NCBI GenBank assembly: GCA_023421735.1
Contig: JAEZSP010000046.1
Location: forward strand, 1 to 22,706
DNA length: 22,706 nucleotides
DNA from: Bacillota bacterium
GTDB lineage: Bacteria > Bacillota_A > Clostridia > Christensenellales > Aristaeellaceae
Direction: 5' to 3'
Positions within the stretch are counted from its first letter, which is position 1, and each line of letters starts with the position of its first letter. Below, in pieces: positions 14,328-22,263 of the stretch. The notes under the pieces are model-generated. The model did not search any database. It was given only the letters and a program-made list of their open reading frames with translations, and was not told where the DNA came from. The position numbers were made by a program, and so were the translations under genes.

Positions 14328-15469
14328 ACAGACTGTTTAAAATCTTCGTATCCTTAGTGGTGATGGCTTTTGCGGCTGCGACCAACATCGTCGGCGATTC
14401 CACGGATATCAATGACAAATTGATCGCAACGACGATCGCCGTCGACAAAAAGGATGGCGACATCTGGTTTTATGTGGAGTTTGCGAACATTGAAGCGTCC
14501 AAGGGCAGTTCCGGTTCCTCTTTAAACGGATCCGCACACCAATACTATATGGTCAAGGCCAAGGGAAAGACGTTTGTGGAGGTGCGGGAGAACCTAAACC
14601 GACAGCTTGATAAGCCGCTCTATATGGGCGGGGTACGGACGCTGCTCATCTCACAGCGGTTTGCCGAGGAGGATTTGGTCGAATACATCTACAGACTCCG
14701 GGCGGACGAGACATACCGCAAGAAGATTATCACCATCACGACCTTTGACGACTTGGATGTGCTATTTAAGACATTGAACGACAAGGACAAGTCGGTAGGG
14801 TACATGGTGGAGAGCACGATCAAGCAGCTCGATAATTCCGGACAGTGTTCCCTTCGAACGACATCTCGACTGCTTGAGAACCTATCTGACGCATATGGCG
14901 GCATCCTCATGCCCTGTATCGCTCTTCAGGACGCCCAGATTGCGTTTACGGGGTATACGGTCATCCGCGATACGAAGGCCGTGGGGTTTATTCCGATCGC
15001 GCAGTGCGACGGCCTCAACATGATCAAGGTGAACCATGCGAAGACGTTTTATGTGGTACCGTATCAGGATCAGGAATTATCGGTGGAAACGATCTGTCAA
15101 GGCAAGAAGATCGATGTCTCGTTTCAGGATGGCAGGGCGCACTTCACGTTTACGCTGAAATACGATGCGAATCTGGAATACGGCACCCAAAAGACGCCCT
15201 ATGGCCTGACAAAAGAGGACATGAGGGCGCTCAGGTCGATCATCGAGCAGATGATTTTAGGTGATTTATACACCGCTTTTGACCAGGCGCAGAACATCTA
15301 TCAGACGGACTATCTGCAATGTGATGACGCATTCCGCGTAAAATATCCCGTCTTGTTTGCGTCCTCCGACTGGCACGACGCATTCGCACAGGCGGAAATC
15401 AATGCGACTATCAGCGTCAATTTTTCTACCATGCATATGATCGACTACGGCGACAGCGTGGTGCGATGA
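14324..15469 (+). CDS. Ger(x)C/GerAC-type spore germination protein lacking a lipobox cysteine
   Basis: A 381-residue GerAC-family protein, normally the lipid-anchored subunit of the germinant receptor on the outer face of the inner spore membrane. The N-terminal membrane segment (FKIFVSLVVMAFAAAT) is followed by NIVGDSTDINDKLIATTIAVDK, which aligns with the usual GCWDRRELNDLAIVSAIGID. The lipobox cysteine is not present, so standard lipidation is not possible; the protein may be held by an uncleaved N-terminal helix. YMGGVRTLLISQRFAEE and the C-terminal ISVNFSTMHMIDYGDSV fit the family. ATG 14324 overlaps the GerAB-type stop, and the gene overlaps the GerA-type frame by 4 bases. All three genes look intact. 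Confidence 0.85.
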   Translation: MNRLFKIFVSLVVMAFAAATNIVGDSTDINDKLIATTIAVDKKDGDIWFYVEFANIEASKGSSGSSLNGSAHQYYMVKAKGKTFVEVRENLNRQLDKPLYMGGVRTLLISQRFAEEDLVEYIYRLRADETYRKKIITITTFDDLDVLFKTLNDKDKSVGYMVESTIKQLDNSGQCSLRTTSRLLENLSDAYGGILMPCIALQDAQIAFTGYTVIRDTKAVGFIPIAQCDGLNMIKVNHAKTFYVVPYQDQELSVETICQGKKIDVSFQDGRAHFTFTLKYDANLEYGTQKTPYGLTKEDMRALRSIIEQMILGDLYTAFDQAQNIYQTDYLQCDDAFRVKYPVLFASSDWHDAFAQAEINATISVNFSTMHMIDYGDSVVR

Positions 15470-16953
15470 AAGGGGCTCCCATGATGCGAAAAAAGGCGTT
15501 TGAGGAACTTGTTTCCTCCATTATGGACAACGATCTTGACATATCGGAGCGATCCATCCCCTTCAAGGGCGGCGTGGTCAAGCTGTTTTATATCTGCCAG
15601 CTGACCGACCGCGCCGCGCTGACCGAGGACGTGGTGAAGCCGCTCGTCGTCTACTGCGCGTATGCAAAGATGCACCTGCATGCGCAATCGACCGTCGACG
15701 AGATCATCTATGCGGATTCGTGCAAAGTCGAGTCGGATCAGGACAGGGTTTTGGAATTTATCCTCTCCGGCATGACCGTCATGCTGTTTTCAACGGACAG
15801 CAATTATGTGGTCATCAACCTGAAGAAAGTGGCAAAGCGTGCGATCGACAGTCCGCAGCTTACCTACACGCTTCGGGGGCCGCAGGATAGTTTTACGGAG
15901 AGTCTGGAGTCCAATTTATCGCTGGTGCGATACCGGGTGAAGGACCCGAACCTGTGCATCAAGCACTTTGTGGTAGGCGAACGGACGAAGGCGGCGGTTG
16001 CAGTCATCTATATCAAGGACATTGCAAATGACATCGCCGTGGGCGAGGTTGAGAAGCGCATTCGGGACATTCACGTGGATGGCATTGGGGAATCCGGAGA
16101 ACTCCAGTCCTACATGCTGAACAACGGCAGGTCGTTATTTCCACAGATGGGCCTGATCGAGCGATCCGACATGGCGTATCACTCGCTTCTGGAAGGGAAA
16201 GTACTTGTGCTTGTGGACGGCAGCGGCGTTGCGATCTATGCGCCGAAGGTATTCAGTGAATTTTTCTATTCCTGTGACGACCGATATGACAACAAGTTTT
16301 ATGGGGCGTTCAACCGATTTCTCAGGTACGTCTCCATCGCCATCGGCCTGACGGCCTCGAGCATCTATGTCGCCATTACGTCGTTTCACACGGAGGTTTT
16401 GCCCAGCGATTATGCCATCTCGCTCGCGCAAATGCGCGTAAATGTGCCCTTCAGCGCGCTTGTGGGAACGCTGACCCTCGAGTTTATCATGGAACTCCTG
16501 CGCGAGGCGCTGCTTCGGGTTCCCAAGCAGATCGGTCCCGCCGTCGGCATTGTGGGCGCGATCGTCATCGGACAGGCAGCCATCGCAGCCGGATTTTTCA
16601 GCGCGGTTTTGCTCACCATCGCAGCCGTCTCTTTGCTGGCGTCGTTCGCCATTCCCGATTACACGTTGGTCAGCCCGTTCCGGATTTTAAAGTTTGTGCT
16701 GATTCTATTTACCGGTTCGCTTGGTTTTTTCGGATTTACGTTGTGTCTGACCGCGATTATATCGGGACTTGTGTCGATTAATTCGTTCGGCGTGCCCTAT
16801 ATGGCGCCGATTGCGCCGTTTAACGCGCGGGATATGCACAGTGCGCTCATCAACCGCAGCGATACGAGCACGCACCGTCCGGCCTATCTCAATCTCAAAG
16901 ACCGCATCCGGATGCGGATGCGCAGTTCGCAAAAAAAGAAGGAAGATTCGTAG
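15466..16953 (+). CDS. GerA/GerAA-type spore germination protein
   Basis: A 495-residue GerA-family receptor subunit. The soluble N-terminal half includes TLRGPQDSFTESLESNLSLV, a clear version of the family's RGP-x-x-x-F-x-E-x-L-x-x-N motif. Five or so membrane segments follow from about residue 285 (RFLRYVSIAIGLTASSIYVA), ending in a basic tail (RMRMRSSQKKKE). VPYMAPIAPFNARD near the end is also typical. GerAA subunits are implicated in ion release on germination. ATG 15466 overlaps the upstream stop; ATG 15481 or 15484, after AAAGGGG (15470-15476), are equally plausible starts. The subunit order AB-AC-AA differs from the common AA-AB-AC. Confidence 0.92.
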   Translation: MKGAPMMRKKAFEELVSSIMDNDLDISERSIPFKGGVVKLFYICQLTDRAALTEDVVKPLVVYCAYAKMHLHAQSTVDEIIYADSCKVESDQDRVLEFILSGMTVMLFSTDSNYVVINLKKVAKRAIDSPQLTYTLRGPQDSFTESLESNLSLVRYRVKDPNLCIKHFVVGERTKAAVAVIYIKDIANDIAVGEVEKRIRDIHVDGIGESGELQSYMLNNGRSLFPQMGLIERSDMAYHSLLEGKVLVLVDGSGVAIYAPKVFSEFFYSCDDRYDNKFYGAFNRFLRYVSIAIGLTASSIYVAITSFHTEVLPSDYAISLAQMRVNVPFSALVGTLTLEFIMELLREALLRVPKQIGPAVGIVGAIVIGQAAIAAGFFSAVLLTIAAVSLLASFAIPDYTLVSPFRILKFVLILFTGSLGFFGFTLCLTAIISGLVSINSFGVPYMAPIAPFNARDMHSALINRSDTSTHRPAYLNLKDRIRMRMRSSQKKKEDS

Positions 16954-16981
16954 CATTCCGGCAAGATTGCTCCTGTCGAAG

Positions 16982-17006
16982 AAGGCCTGGTCATGGGGCC
17001 TTTTTT
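16982..17006 (+). terminator. Rho-independent terminator of the germination operon
   Basis: AAGGCC (16982-16987) pairs with GGCCTT (16997-17002) around a 9-base loop, and T's run to 17006. It lies 29 bases after the GerA-type stop. Confidence 0.85.
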
Positions 17007-17110
17007 GTTTTGTAATGTGTGCGGTGCAAGAAAAAAGCATGTTGATTTGGTTGCTATTCTGTGACTAATATGTTAGACTCAGTCTGGTAAATTGGCGCGG
17101 TGGGTGCATA

Positions 17111-17167
17111 AAGACGGCGCAATAACAGAGGCTGGCGCCTGAAATGCGCGCATCAGGGCACCGTCTT
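17111..17167 (+). other. Structured 5' leader upstream of a methyltransferase gene
   Basis: AAGACGGcGC (17111-17120) pairs with GCaCCGTCTT (17158-17167), with one internal mismatch, enclosing two smaller hairpins: AGGC/GCCT (17128-17140), and CCTG/CAGG with an ATG-CGCG-CAT tip (about 17138-17156). The ribosome-binding site of the next gene starts 32 bases later. A possible promoter, TTGCTA with TAGACT at 17 bases, lies just before (about 17051-17079). I do not recognise a riboswitch class. Confidence 0.45.
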
Positions 17168-17210
17168 CAAAAGGAACACACAGGATATCGAAAAACGAAG
17201 GAGTGGACGC

Positions 17211-17978
17211 ATGGCAAATGAAAAACTTCAATCTGCATTCATGGTTCCGGAATACCCCTTGACCGCAAAATACGATGCCGAATGGATCATCGAGAACCAA
17301 ATGGGCCCATGTTCATTGTGGTTATGCGAATCCCTCATGCAAAAAATGGAGTTGAAACCCGGTATGCGCGTGTTGGACATGGGCTGCGGCAAGGGCATGA
17401 CAAGCATCTTTATGGCGAAGGAATTCGGCGTCGCGGTATTCGCCACGGACCTTTGGGTTCCGGCCGCTGAGAATTTTAAGCGTTTTCAGGAAGCGGGTTT
17501 GGGGGACAGGATCATCCCGATTCATGCGGAAGCGCACCAATTGCCCTATGCGGATGATTTTTTCGATGCGATCGTCAGCATTGATTCTTACGAATATTAC
17601 GGCACGGACGCCTTATATCTTGATTACATCACGAAGTTTCTGAAACGGGATGGACAGATCGGGATTGTCGTTCCCGGATTGACGCGGGAATTTGACGAGC
17701 GAGGCGCGCCCGATGATCTATTGAAAAAGGAAAACATGGATTGGAGCTTATATTCCTATCATTCGCCCGAATGGTGGGCGCGATTGTGGCGTTTTTCAAA
17801 ATGCATCGATGTGGAGAGCAGCGATTCTGTGCCGGATGGTTTTCAACTTTGGTATTATTGGGAAAAAATCTTAAAGGATTTTGGATTTTATGAGCCCGAC
17901 CAGATGCTGGAATCCGACCAGGGTGATTACATTACGTTTACCCGCACGGTTGGGCGAAAAGTGCCGGATCGTTGGTAG
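17211..17978 (+). CDS. Class I SAM-dependent methyltransferase
   Basis: A 255-residue protein with a Rossmann-type methyltransferase core. Motif I is VLDMGCGKG (54-62). The acidic end of strand 2 is ATDLW, and the later segment AHQLPYADDFFDAIVSIDSYEYYG covers motifs II and III and the active-site edge. The C-terminal 90 residues are rich in Trp and Tyr (SYHSPEWWARLWRF, FQLWYYWEKIL), which suggests a hydrophobic or aromatic substrate pocket. It resembles small-molecule methyltransferases related to cyclopropane synthases; the substrate is unknown. AAGGAG precedes ATG 17211. It is probably monocistronic, with a structured leader before it and a hairpin terminator after it. Confidence 0.88.
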   Translation: MANEKLQSAFMVPEYPLTAKYDAEWIIENQMGPCSLWLCESLMQKMELKPGMRVLDMGCGKGMTSIFMAKEFGVAVFATDLWVPAAENFKRFQEAGLGDRIIPIHAEAHQLPYADDFFDAIVSIDSYEYYGTDALYLDYITKFLKRDGQIGIVVPGLTREFDERGAPDDLLKKENMDWSLYSYHSPEWWARLWRFSKCIDVESSDSVPDGFQLWYYWEKILKDFGFYEPDQMLESDQGDYITFTRTVGRKVPDRW

Positions 17979-17991
17979 AAATGGGGATTGG

Positions 17992-18026
17992 AACAGCGGC
18001 GCGCGATGATTGCGCACCGCTGTTTT
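17992..18026 (+). terminator. Hairpin terminator between convergent genes
   Basis: AACAGCGG plus GCGC (17992-17999 and 18001-18004) pairs with GCGC plus CCGCTGTT (18012-18015 and 18017-18024), leaving one C/A mismatch and a 7-base loop. Four T's (18023-18026) give a weak U-tract for the plus strand; the minus side has no T-run. Confidence 0.6.
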
Positions 18027-18053
18027 CGACTGGATCTGGAAGTGCTGGCTTCC

Positions 18054-18671
18054 TCATGGGCGCAGGTCGATATACCACATCAGGGCGACCTCATCCCGGC
18101 TTTCCGGATCGTCATAATAAAAATACTCGTCGAGCGTGCAAAGGACCGCGCCATTTTTATGGTAGAAGCGAACGGCGGGGACGTTGATGTTCTGGCATTC
18201 GATCTTCATCTGCCGGAGGCCCTGTTTCTTTGCCCAATCAAGCGCCATGGCAAACAGATGGGAGCCGACGCCCAGCCGCTGATAGGCATCGTCCACGCGA
18301 ATATCCCACAACAGGCACAGATCATCCCGGTTGTCCATCATGATGATCTCATTGGTTTTGCAGGCGACCGTGGCCGCGGCAATCATCGTTTTCCCGTCGT
18401 AGGCCGCAAAAAACCCCCATGGGCTGATATTGAACTTCTTGGCGAATTCGGTGGGCGGTTCGTATGAACCGAGATCTTTGACGTAGGGCGCAACGGGGAC
18501 TTCCTGCAATCGGATGCCGCCCAGTCCGCGGTCAATCTTTTCCGGTTGAAGTTTGCTGCGTACATCGACGAGCATTGGAACTTTTTCGTACGCTTCAAAA
18601 AACGCAGCGTCCGGGTCTACGACATGCCGAAACGACAATTCTGGTTGGTTCACCGGATACACCCCTTTCAT
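18054..18671 (-). CDS. GNAT-family N-acetyltransferase
   Basis: A 205-residue acetyltransferase. The acetyl-CoA loop is QRLGVG (131-136) after the strand LWDIRVDD. IECQNINVPAVRFYHKNGAVL (158-178) is motif B with the FYHKNG turn, and EVALMWYIDL closes the fold. This C-terminal pattern is reminiscent of streptothricin-type acetyltransferases, but the substrate is not determined. ATG 18671 has no ribosome-binding site. GTG 18653 (giving MNQPELSFRH) follows AAAGGGGTG at a good distance and may be the true start. Upstream DNA is AT-rich, with a TATAAC box near 18675-18680. It converges on the methyltransferase gene. Confidence 0.85.
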   Translation of the reverse strand: MKGVYPVNQPELSFRHVVDPDAAFFEAYEKVPMLVDVRSKLQPEKIDRGLGGIRLQEVPVAPYVKDLGSYEPPTEFAKKFNISPWGFFAAYDGKTMIAAATVACKTNEIIMMDNRDDLCLLWDIRVDDAYQRLGVGSHLFAMALDWAKKQGLRQMKIECQNINVPAVRFYHKNGAVLCTLDEYFYYDDPESRDEVALMWYIDLRP

Positions 18672-18725
18672 CGGTTATAAACCTCTCATTTTCTTTTTGC
18701 TTGTGGATGATTCCGGAAATATGAA

Positions 18726-18854
18726 TCAAGGAAACATTCTGGTCAGCCGCCCGATCAAACGTTCTCTGATGTTCTCATAATATACGACATACTTCAGCGT
18801 ATCCTTTACCTGTTCGCTTTCGTTTTTGGAATTCCGAGACTGAAAGTTCCGCAT
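18726..18854 (-). CDS. Possible 42-residue ORF or gene remnant
   Basis: A short open frame begins at ATG 18852-18854 and ends at TGA. It reads as a charged, helix-like peptide (KDTLKYVVYYENIRERLIGR). No Shine-Dalgarno site precedes it and I recognise no family. It lies in the 249-base gap between the acetyltransferase and the decayed methyltransferase, where I see nothing else of substance. It may be a remnant of acquired DNA or chance. Confidence 0.2.
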   Translation of the reverse strand: MRNFQSRNSKNESEQVKDTLKYVVYYENIRERLIGRLTRMFP

Positions 18855-18920
18855 ATATTGTCAAGTGGAATTTGAGGTTCCATGCTGTCCTCCGCATTGG
18901 TTTATCATCATCGCAATGGG

Positions 18921-19473
18921 CTAAGATTCCGTTTTTTTAAATATATACATATGAAATTTGGCATTGTGCTCTGAGTAATCGGTATAGCCGTCAAAAATCA
19001 CCTCGACAGATGCTTTGCTCTCTTGTATGGCACTTTTCAATTGTTTTTCCATTTTTGAGCCATTTTGCATAAAATTACAAATCATGCCACCGCTTTTACT
19101 TCACGAATTATTCTTAGAAGAAGTTTCTTTTCGTTTTCAATGTCATTCTGATAAAAGTGAAACATTGAATCAAGCAGGACGATATCATATGTATCCGCTA
19201 TGCGAAATGAATGGATATCGGCAACAAGACCTTTACTTGCAGTCCTTCTTTTTTTGCAGTGTTGTTCAATTGCGCAATGCCGACATCAAAAATATCTACG
19301 CCAACCACGCGATAGCCAATTCTACCCAAAAACAATGCGTCTCGGCCTTGCCCACATCCAAGGTCCAGCACGACATTCCTTTCCGGGTAAGCTGTAAAAA
19401 AATCGACGAGTCCAGGATACGGTTTCCCGAAGTAATCTTTCTGGCGATAGTAGTGATGATAGGAATGACACAT
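18921..19473 (-). pseudogene. Class I SAM methyltransferase broken by two frameshifts
   Basis: ATG 19473 opens a frame beginning MCHSYHHYYRQKDYFGKPYP, followed by VLDLGCGQGRDALFLGRIGYRVVGVD (motif I and acidic strand 2), that stops at 19198. The protein continues in the next frame from about 19231 (GLVADIHSF, TYDIVLLDSMFHFYQND, KLLLRIIREVK). It then continues in the third frame from about 19094 (GGMICNFMQNGSKMEKQLK, VIFDGYTDYSEHNAKFHMYI) to TAG 18921-18923. Two one-base losses, near 19231-19236 and 19088-19098, explain everything; restored length is about 184 residues, normal for TehB-like small methyltransferases. The region is much AT-richer than its neighbours, suggesting acquisition. Sequencing errors in A-runs are an alternative explanation. 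Confidence 0.85.
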
Positions 19474-19510
19474 ACCGCAGTTCGCCCCTGATATGAGGAT
19501 TTTTGGACAT

Positions 19511-20791
19511 TTACCGTTCCGACACTGACATCGACGCTACACACTCAACGTGCCCCGTCCAAGGGAACATATCGACCGGGGTGATCCATTCGAGCCGAAA
19601 GCCGCGTGCCGTGAGCAGCTTCACATCCCGTGCGAGCGTCGCAGGGTCACAGGACACATACGAGACGCGTGCGGGGCGCAAAAGTCCTAGGGCGTCGATC
19701 AGCGCCGGATCGCAGCCTTTGCGCGGCGGATCGACGATGACGCGATCGAATCGTTCCCCGGCGCGAACGAGCCGTGGAATTTCGATCCCCGCGTCGGCGC
19801 ATAGGAACCGCGTTTTGCCCGAGAGCCCATTATCTTCCGCGTTTTTGCGCGCGTCCGCAATGGCGGGCGGGACAATTTCGACCCCAAGCGCATGCGCGGC
19901 GCGCTGGGCGGCCGCGAGCGTGATGGTGCCGCAACCGCAATATGCGTCGAGCACGCGGCTTTTTTCGTCGAGCGCGACCGCATCGAGCGCCAGCGCATAG
20001 AGAATCTCCGCCTGACGCGTATTGACCTGAAAAAATGTCTGCGGTGAAAGCGCAAACGTAAGCCCACACAGCGTTTCCGAAATTGTACGCACACCGACAA
20101 CATGCGTGATCCGCCCGTCGAGCGCGTGGGTGGGGCGCGGCTTGAGCGCGCAAAAATAGACCGACTGGGCGACATCCGCCATTTTGGGCAACCAGTTTGG
20201 CGCGCTGCCGTGCGTGGACAAAATGACCATGGCATCGCCCGCCGCGTTTGTGCGCGTCACGAGCCACCCATTGCATCCTGTGCCCTTCAAAAGTGCGGCC
20301 GCATGGCGCATCACCCGCACGCTTGCGCGCGATTGGAGCAGGCAATCGGCAATCTCGACAAATCCATTTCCGCCCGGCGCGCGCATGCCGACCTGACCAT
20401 CCTGGATGGCGTATTCCGCCTTATTGCGCGTGTGTTCGGGATGTGCGCAACCGACCGTCGCGCGCACATCGGCATTGGGCATGCCGGCGATGCGCGAAAT
20501 GGCGTCCGTCACACGTTGCCGCTTGAGCGCGAGCGTGTAGGGATACGCCGCGTGCCGGATCCGGCACCCGCCGCACGCCGCGTCATACGGACACGCGGGC
20601 GCGGTCCTGTGCAAAGAGGGATCGAGAACTTCGACCAAATCCGCCGTACAGTACCTGCCCGCGTCCTGTTTCAACTGTATTGAGACGCGTTCATCCGGCA
20701 AAGTACCCGGAACGAACACTGCGCGCCCGTCCGCAAGCCTGCCGACGCCCTGCATCTCGGAGCCGATACCGGTTATCTCGATGGTTTCCAT
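19511..20791 (-). CDS. rlmD: 23S rRNA (uracil-C5)-methyltransferase, RlmD/RumA type
   Basis: A 426-residue enzyme that methylates a uracil of 23S rRNA, using SAM. An N-terminal TRAM-like domain (about 1-55, GIGSEMQGVGRLADGRAVFVPG) precedes the 4Fe-4S motif CPYDAACGGC (Cys67, Cys73, Cys76), with a probable fourth ligand in DCLLQ. The catalytic core has LDAYCGCGTITL (SAM), DPPRKGCD, the nucleophile in YVSCDPATLARD and the general-base Glu in GHVECVA. The family also contains dual-site RlmCD enzymes, so the exact uridine is uncertain. ATG 20791 shares one base with the pfkA stop (TAATG), so translation is coupled to phosphofructokinase. Confidence 0.93.
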   Translation of the reverse strand: METIEITGIGSEMQGVGRLADGRAVFVPGTLPDERVSIQLKQDAGRYCTADLVEVLDPSLHRTAPACPYDAACGGCRIRHAAYPYTLALKRQRVTDAISRIAGMPNADVRATVGCAHPEHTRNKAEYAIQDGQVGMRAPGGNGFVEIADCLLQSRASVRVMRHAAALLKGTGCNGWLVTRTNAAGDAMVILSTHGSAPNWLPKMADVAQSVYFCALKPRPTHALDGRITHVVGVRTISETLCGLTFALSPQTFFQVNTRQAEILYALALDAVALDEKSRVLDAYCGCGTITLAAAQRAAHALGVEIVPPAIADARKNAEDNGLSGKTRFLCADAGIEIPRLVRAGERFDRVIVDPPRKGCDPALIDALGLLRPARVSYVSCDPATLARDVKLLTARGFRLEWITPVDMFPWTGHVECVASMSVSER

Positions 20792-21855
20792 TAAGACTGC
20801 GACATGAAAGAAACCGTGTCGATGAGGCGATCGAGGTCATCGACCTCGGTCTGGCTGCCCATCTGCACATCAGTCAGGGGGACATTGATCATCTTTTCCC
20901 CGCGAATGCCGACCGCGACGCCCGCGACGTCGTCGTTTAACAGCTGCGTGGCATAGGCGCCCATGCGCGTTGCGATGACCCTGTCGCGCGCGGAAGGGCT
21001 GCCGCCGCGCTGGGTATATCCGAGAACCGTGGCGCGCGTTTCGTGCCCGGAGAGCACCTCAATGATCTGTGCGACCTGCGAGCTTGAAAGGTTATGCGTA
21101 CTCATATCCTTGAGCTTGGGGTTATCGGCGATGATCTGTGAGACGTCGGAGGTCAGCGACTTGATCGCGCCTTCTGCAAATACCATCATCATCGAACGCT
21201 TGCCGCGTAGGACACCCCATTTGACGCGCTCCGCGATGTCCTCAAGGCTCCAGGGTTTTTCGGGAATCATATAAAGCTCCGCGCCACACGCCACGGCGGT
21301 ATACAGCGCAATGTCGCCGCAGGCACGCCCCATGACGGTGATCAGGCTGACGCGCTCGTGCGAGTCGCTTGTATCGCGAATGCGGTTAACGGCCTCACAG
21401 GCGGTATTGACGGCGGTGTCAAAACCGATGGTGAAGTCGGTGTAGTTCAGGTCGTTATCGATCGTGCCGGGAACGCCGATGGTGGGGAAACCCTGCGCGT
21501 AGAGATCCTGCGCGCCCTTGTATGTACCGTCGCCGCCGATGGTAATCAAGCCTTCAATACCAAGCGCGCGTAGATTCTCAATGGCGCGCTTTTGATATTT
21601 TGGATCCAGGAACTCAAGGCAGCGCGCGGTCATGAGGAATGTGCCGCCGCGGTGAATCTTATCTGAGACACTACGAGAAGTCAGGATTTCAAAGTCGTCC
21701 CGCTCGTTGTCGCTGCGCATGAGAAGGCCATTGTATCCGCGCTTGAAGCCGACCACGGACATGCCAAGCTGCATTCCAGTTCTGACCACCGAACGGATCG
21801 CCGCGTTCATGCCGGGCGCATCTCCGCCTGAGGTCATTACGCCTATACGCTTCAT
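20791..21855 (-). CDS. pfkA: ATP-dependent 6-phosphofructokinase
   Basis: A 354-residue glycolytic kinase that phosphorylates fructose 6-phosphate. The N-terminus MKRIGVMTSGGDAPGMNAAIR is the nucleotide loop. GGDGTYKGA (107-115) indicates ATP use, since PPi enzymes carry GGDDT. PGTIDND (129-135) holds the catalytic Asp133, and MGRACGDIALY with YTQRGGSPSARDR complete the sugar-phosphate site. ATG 21853-21855 is preceded by AGGAGAG; the frame is open up to 21930, but those 25 residues overlap the promoter. It leads a two-gene unit with rlmD. It is somewhat longer than E. coli PfkA, mainly at the C-terminus. Confidence 0.95.
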   Translation of the reverse strand: MKRIGVMTSGGDAPGMNAAIRSVVRTGMQLGMSVVGFKRGYNGLLMRSDNERDDFEILTSRSVSDKIHRGGTFLMTARCLEFLDPKYQKRAIENLRALGIEGLITIGGDGTYKGAQDLYAQGFPTIGVPGTIDNDLNYTDFTIGFDTAVNTACEAVNRIRDTSDSHERVSLITVMGRACGDIALYTAVACGAELYMIPEKPWSLEDIAERVKWGVLRGKRSMMMVFAEGAIKSLTSDVSQIIADNPKLKDMSTHNLSSSQVAQIIEVLSGHETRATVLGYTQRGGSPSARDRVIATRMGAYATQLLNDDVAGVAVGIRGEKMINVPLTDVQMGSQTEVDDLDRLIDTVSFMSQS

Positions 21856-21900
21856 GCAAATCTCTCCTGTCATCGAATTGTACGTCCGATCCCAGTTTGA

Positions 21901-21929
21901 ATTATACACACTGTTTTGAATGCTCAACA
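21901..21929 (-). promoter_or_regulatory. Promoter for pfkA-rlmD
   Basis: A perfect TATAAT lies on the minus strand (21906-21901), 45 bases before the pfkA start. The -35 is uncertain: TTGAGC (21927-21922) gives a 15-base spacer and TGTTGA (21929-21924) gives 17. Confidence 0.6.
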
Positions 21930-21969
21930 TCCTGGCAATGTTAAATATTGATCAGACCTTTGCGGTATC

Positions 21970-21999
21970 TGGACAAATCCGTCAGCGATGTGATATAAT
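21970..21999 (+). promoter_or_regulatory. tRNA operon promoter
   Basis: TGGACA (21970-21975), an 18-base spacer and TATAAT (21994-21999) with an extended -10 TG at 21991-21992. The first tRNA begins 22 bases after the -10 box. Confidence 0.8.
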
Positions 22000-22021
22000 T
22001 CTTAACTGTCGGTGGTCGTTG

Positions 22022-22097
22022 GCCAATGTAGCTCAGCTGGCAGAGCAGCGGTTTCGTAAACCGCAGGTCAAGGGTTCGAGTCCCTTCATTGGCTCCA
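22022..22097 (+). tRNA. tRNA-Thr (anticodon CGU)
   Basis: The cloverleaf folds completely: acceptor GCCAATG (22022-22028) with CATTGGC (22087-22093), discriminator T, and an encoded CCA (22095-22097). The anticodon stem GCGGT/ACCGC encloses TTCGTAA, giving CGT, which reads ACG. The T-loop GGTTCGAGTCC is standard. It shares a transcript with tRNA-Pro, 3 bases downstream. Confidence 0.96.
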
Positions 22098-22100
22098 TGT

Positions 22101-22177
22101 CGAGGTGTAGCGCAGTTTGGTAGCGCGTTTGGTTCGGGACCAAAAGGTCGCAGGTTCAAATCCTGTCACCTCGACCA
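22101..22177 (+). tRNA. tRNA-Pro (anticodon CGG)
   Basis: Acceptor CGAGGTG (22101-22107) pairs with CACCTCG (22167-22173), then discriminator A and an encoded CCA (22175-22177). The anticodon stem TTTGG/CCAAA encloses TTCGGGA, giving CGG, which reads CCG. GGTTCAAATCC is the T-loop. The terminator follows within 5 bases. Confidence 0.96.
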
Positions 22178-22181
22178 CATT

Positions 22182-22215
22182 ACACAAGATTCATTCGTGA
22201 ATCTTGTGTTTTTTT
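22182..22215 (+). terminator. tRNA operon terminator
   Basis: A perfect 12-base stem (22182-22193 with 22198-22209) closed by a TTCG tetraloop, with T's running from 22209 to 22215. This is a textbook intrinsic terminator. Confidence 0.95.
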
Positions 22216-22263
22216 GTGCATATTGCCATCTCAAGCACCCTATAACTCCGCTTGAATCTTTCG

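Noticed and set aside
18842..18861. TTGACA on the minus strand near 18861-18856 as a promoter
   Set aside because: No acceptable -10 box occurs at 16-18 bases, and no clear gene follows.
19503..20683. Several plus-strand ORFs opposite rlmD
   Set aside because: High GC leaves shadow frames open; the minus strand carries a full set of RlmD motifs.
21856..21930. N-terminal extension of phosphofructokinase to 21930
   Set aside because: It covers the promoter -10 box; the MKRIGVMTSGG start at 21855 with AGGAGAG fits all known family members.
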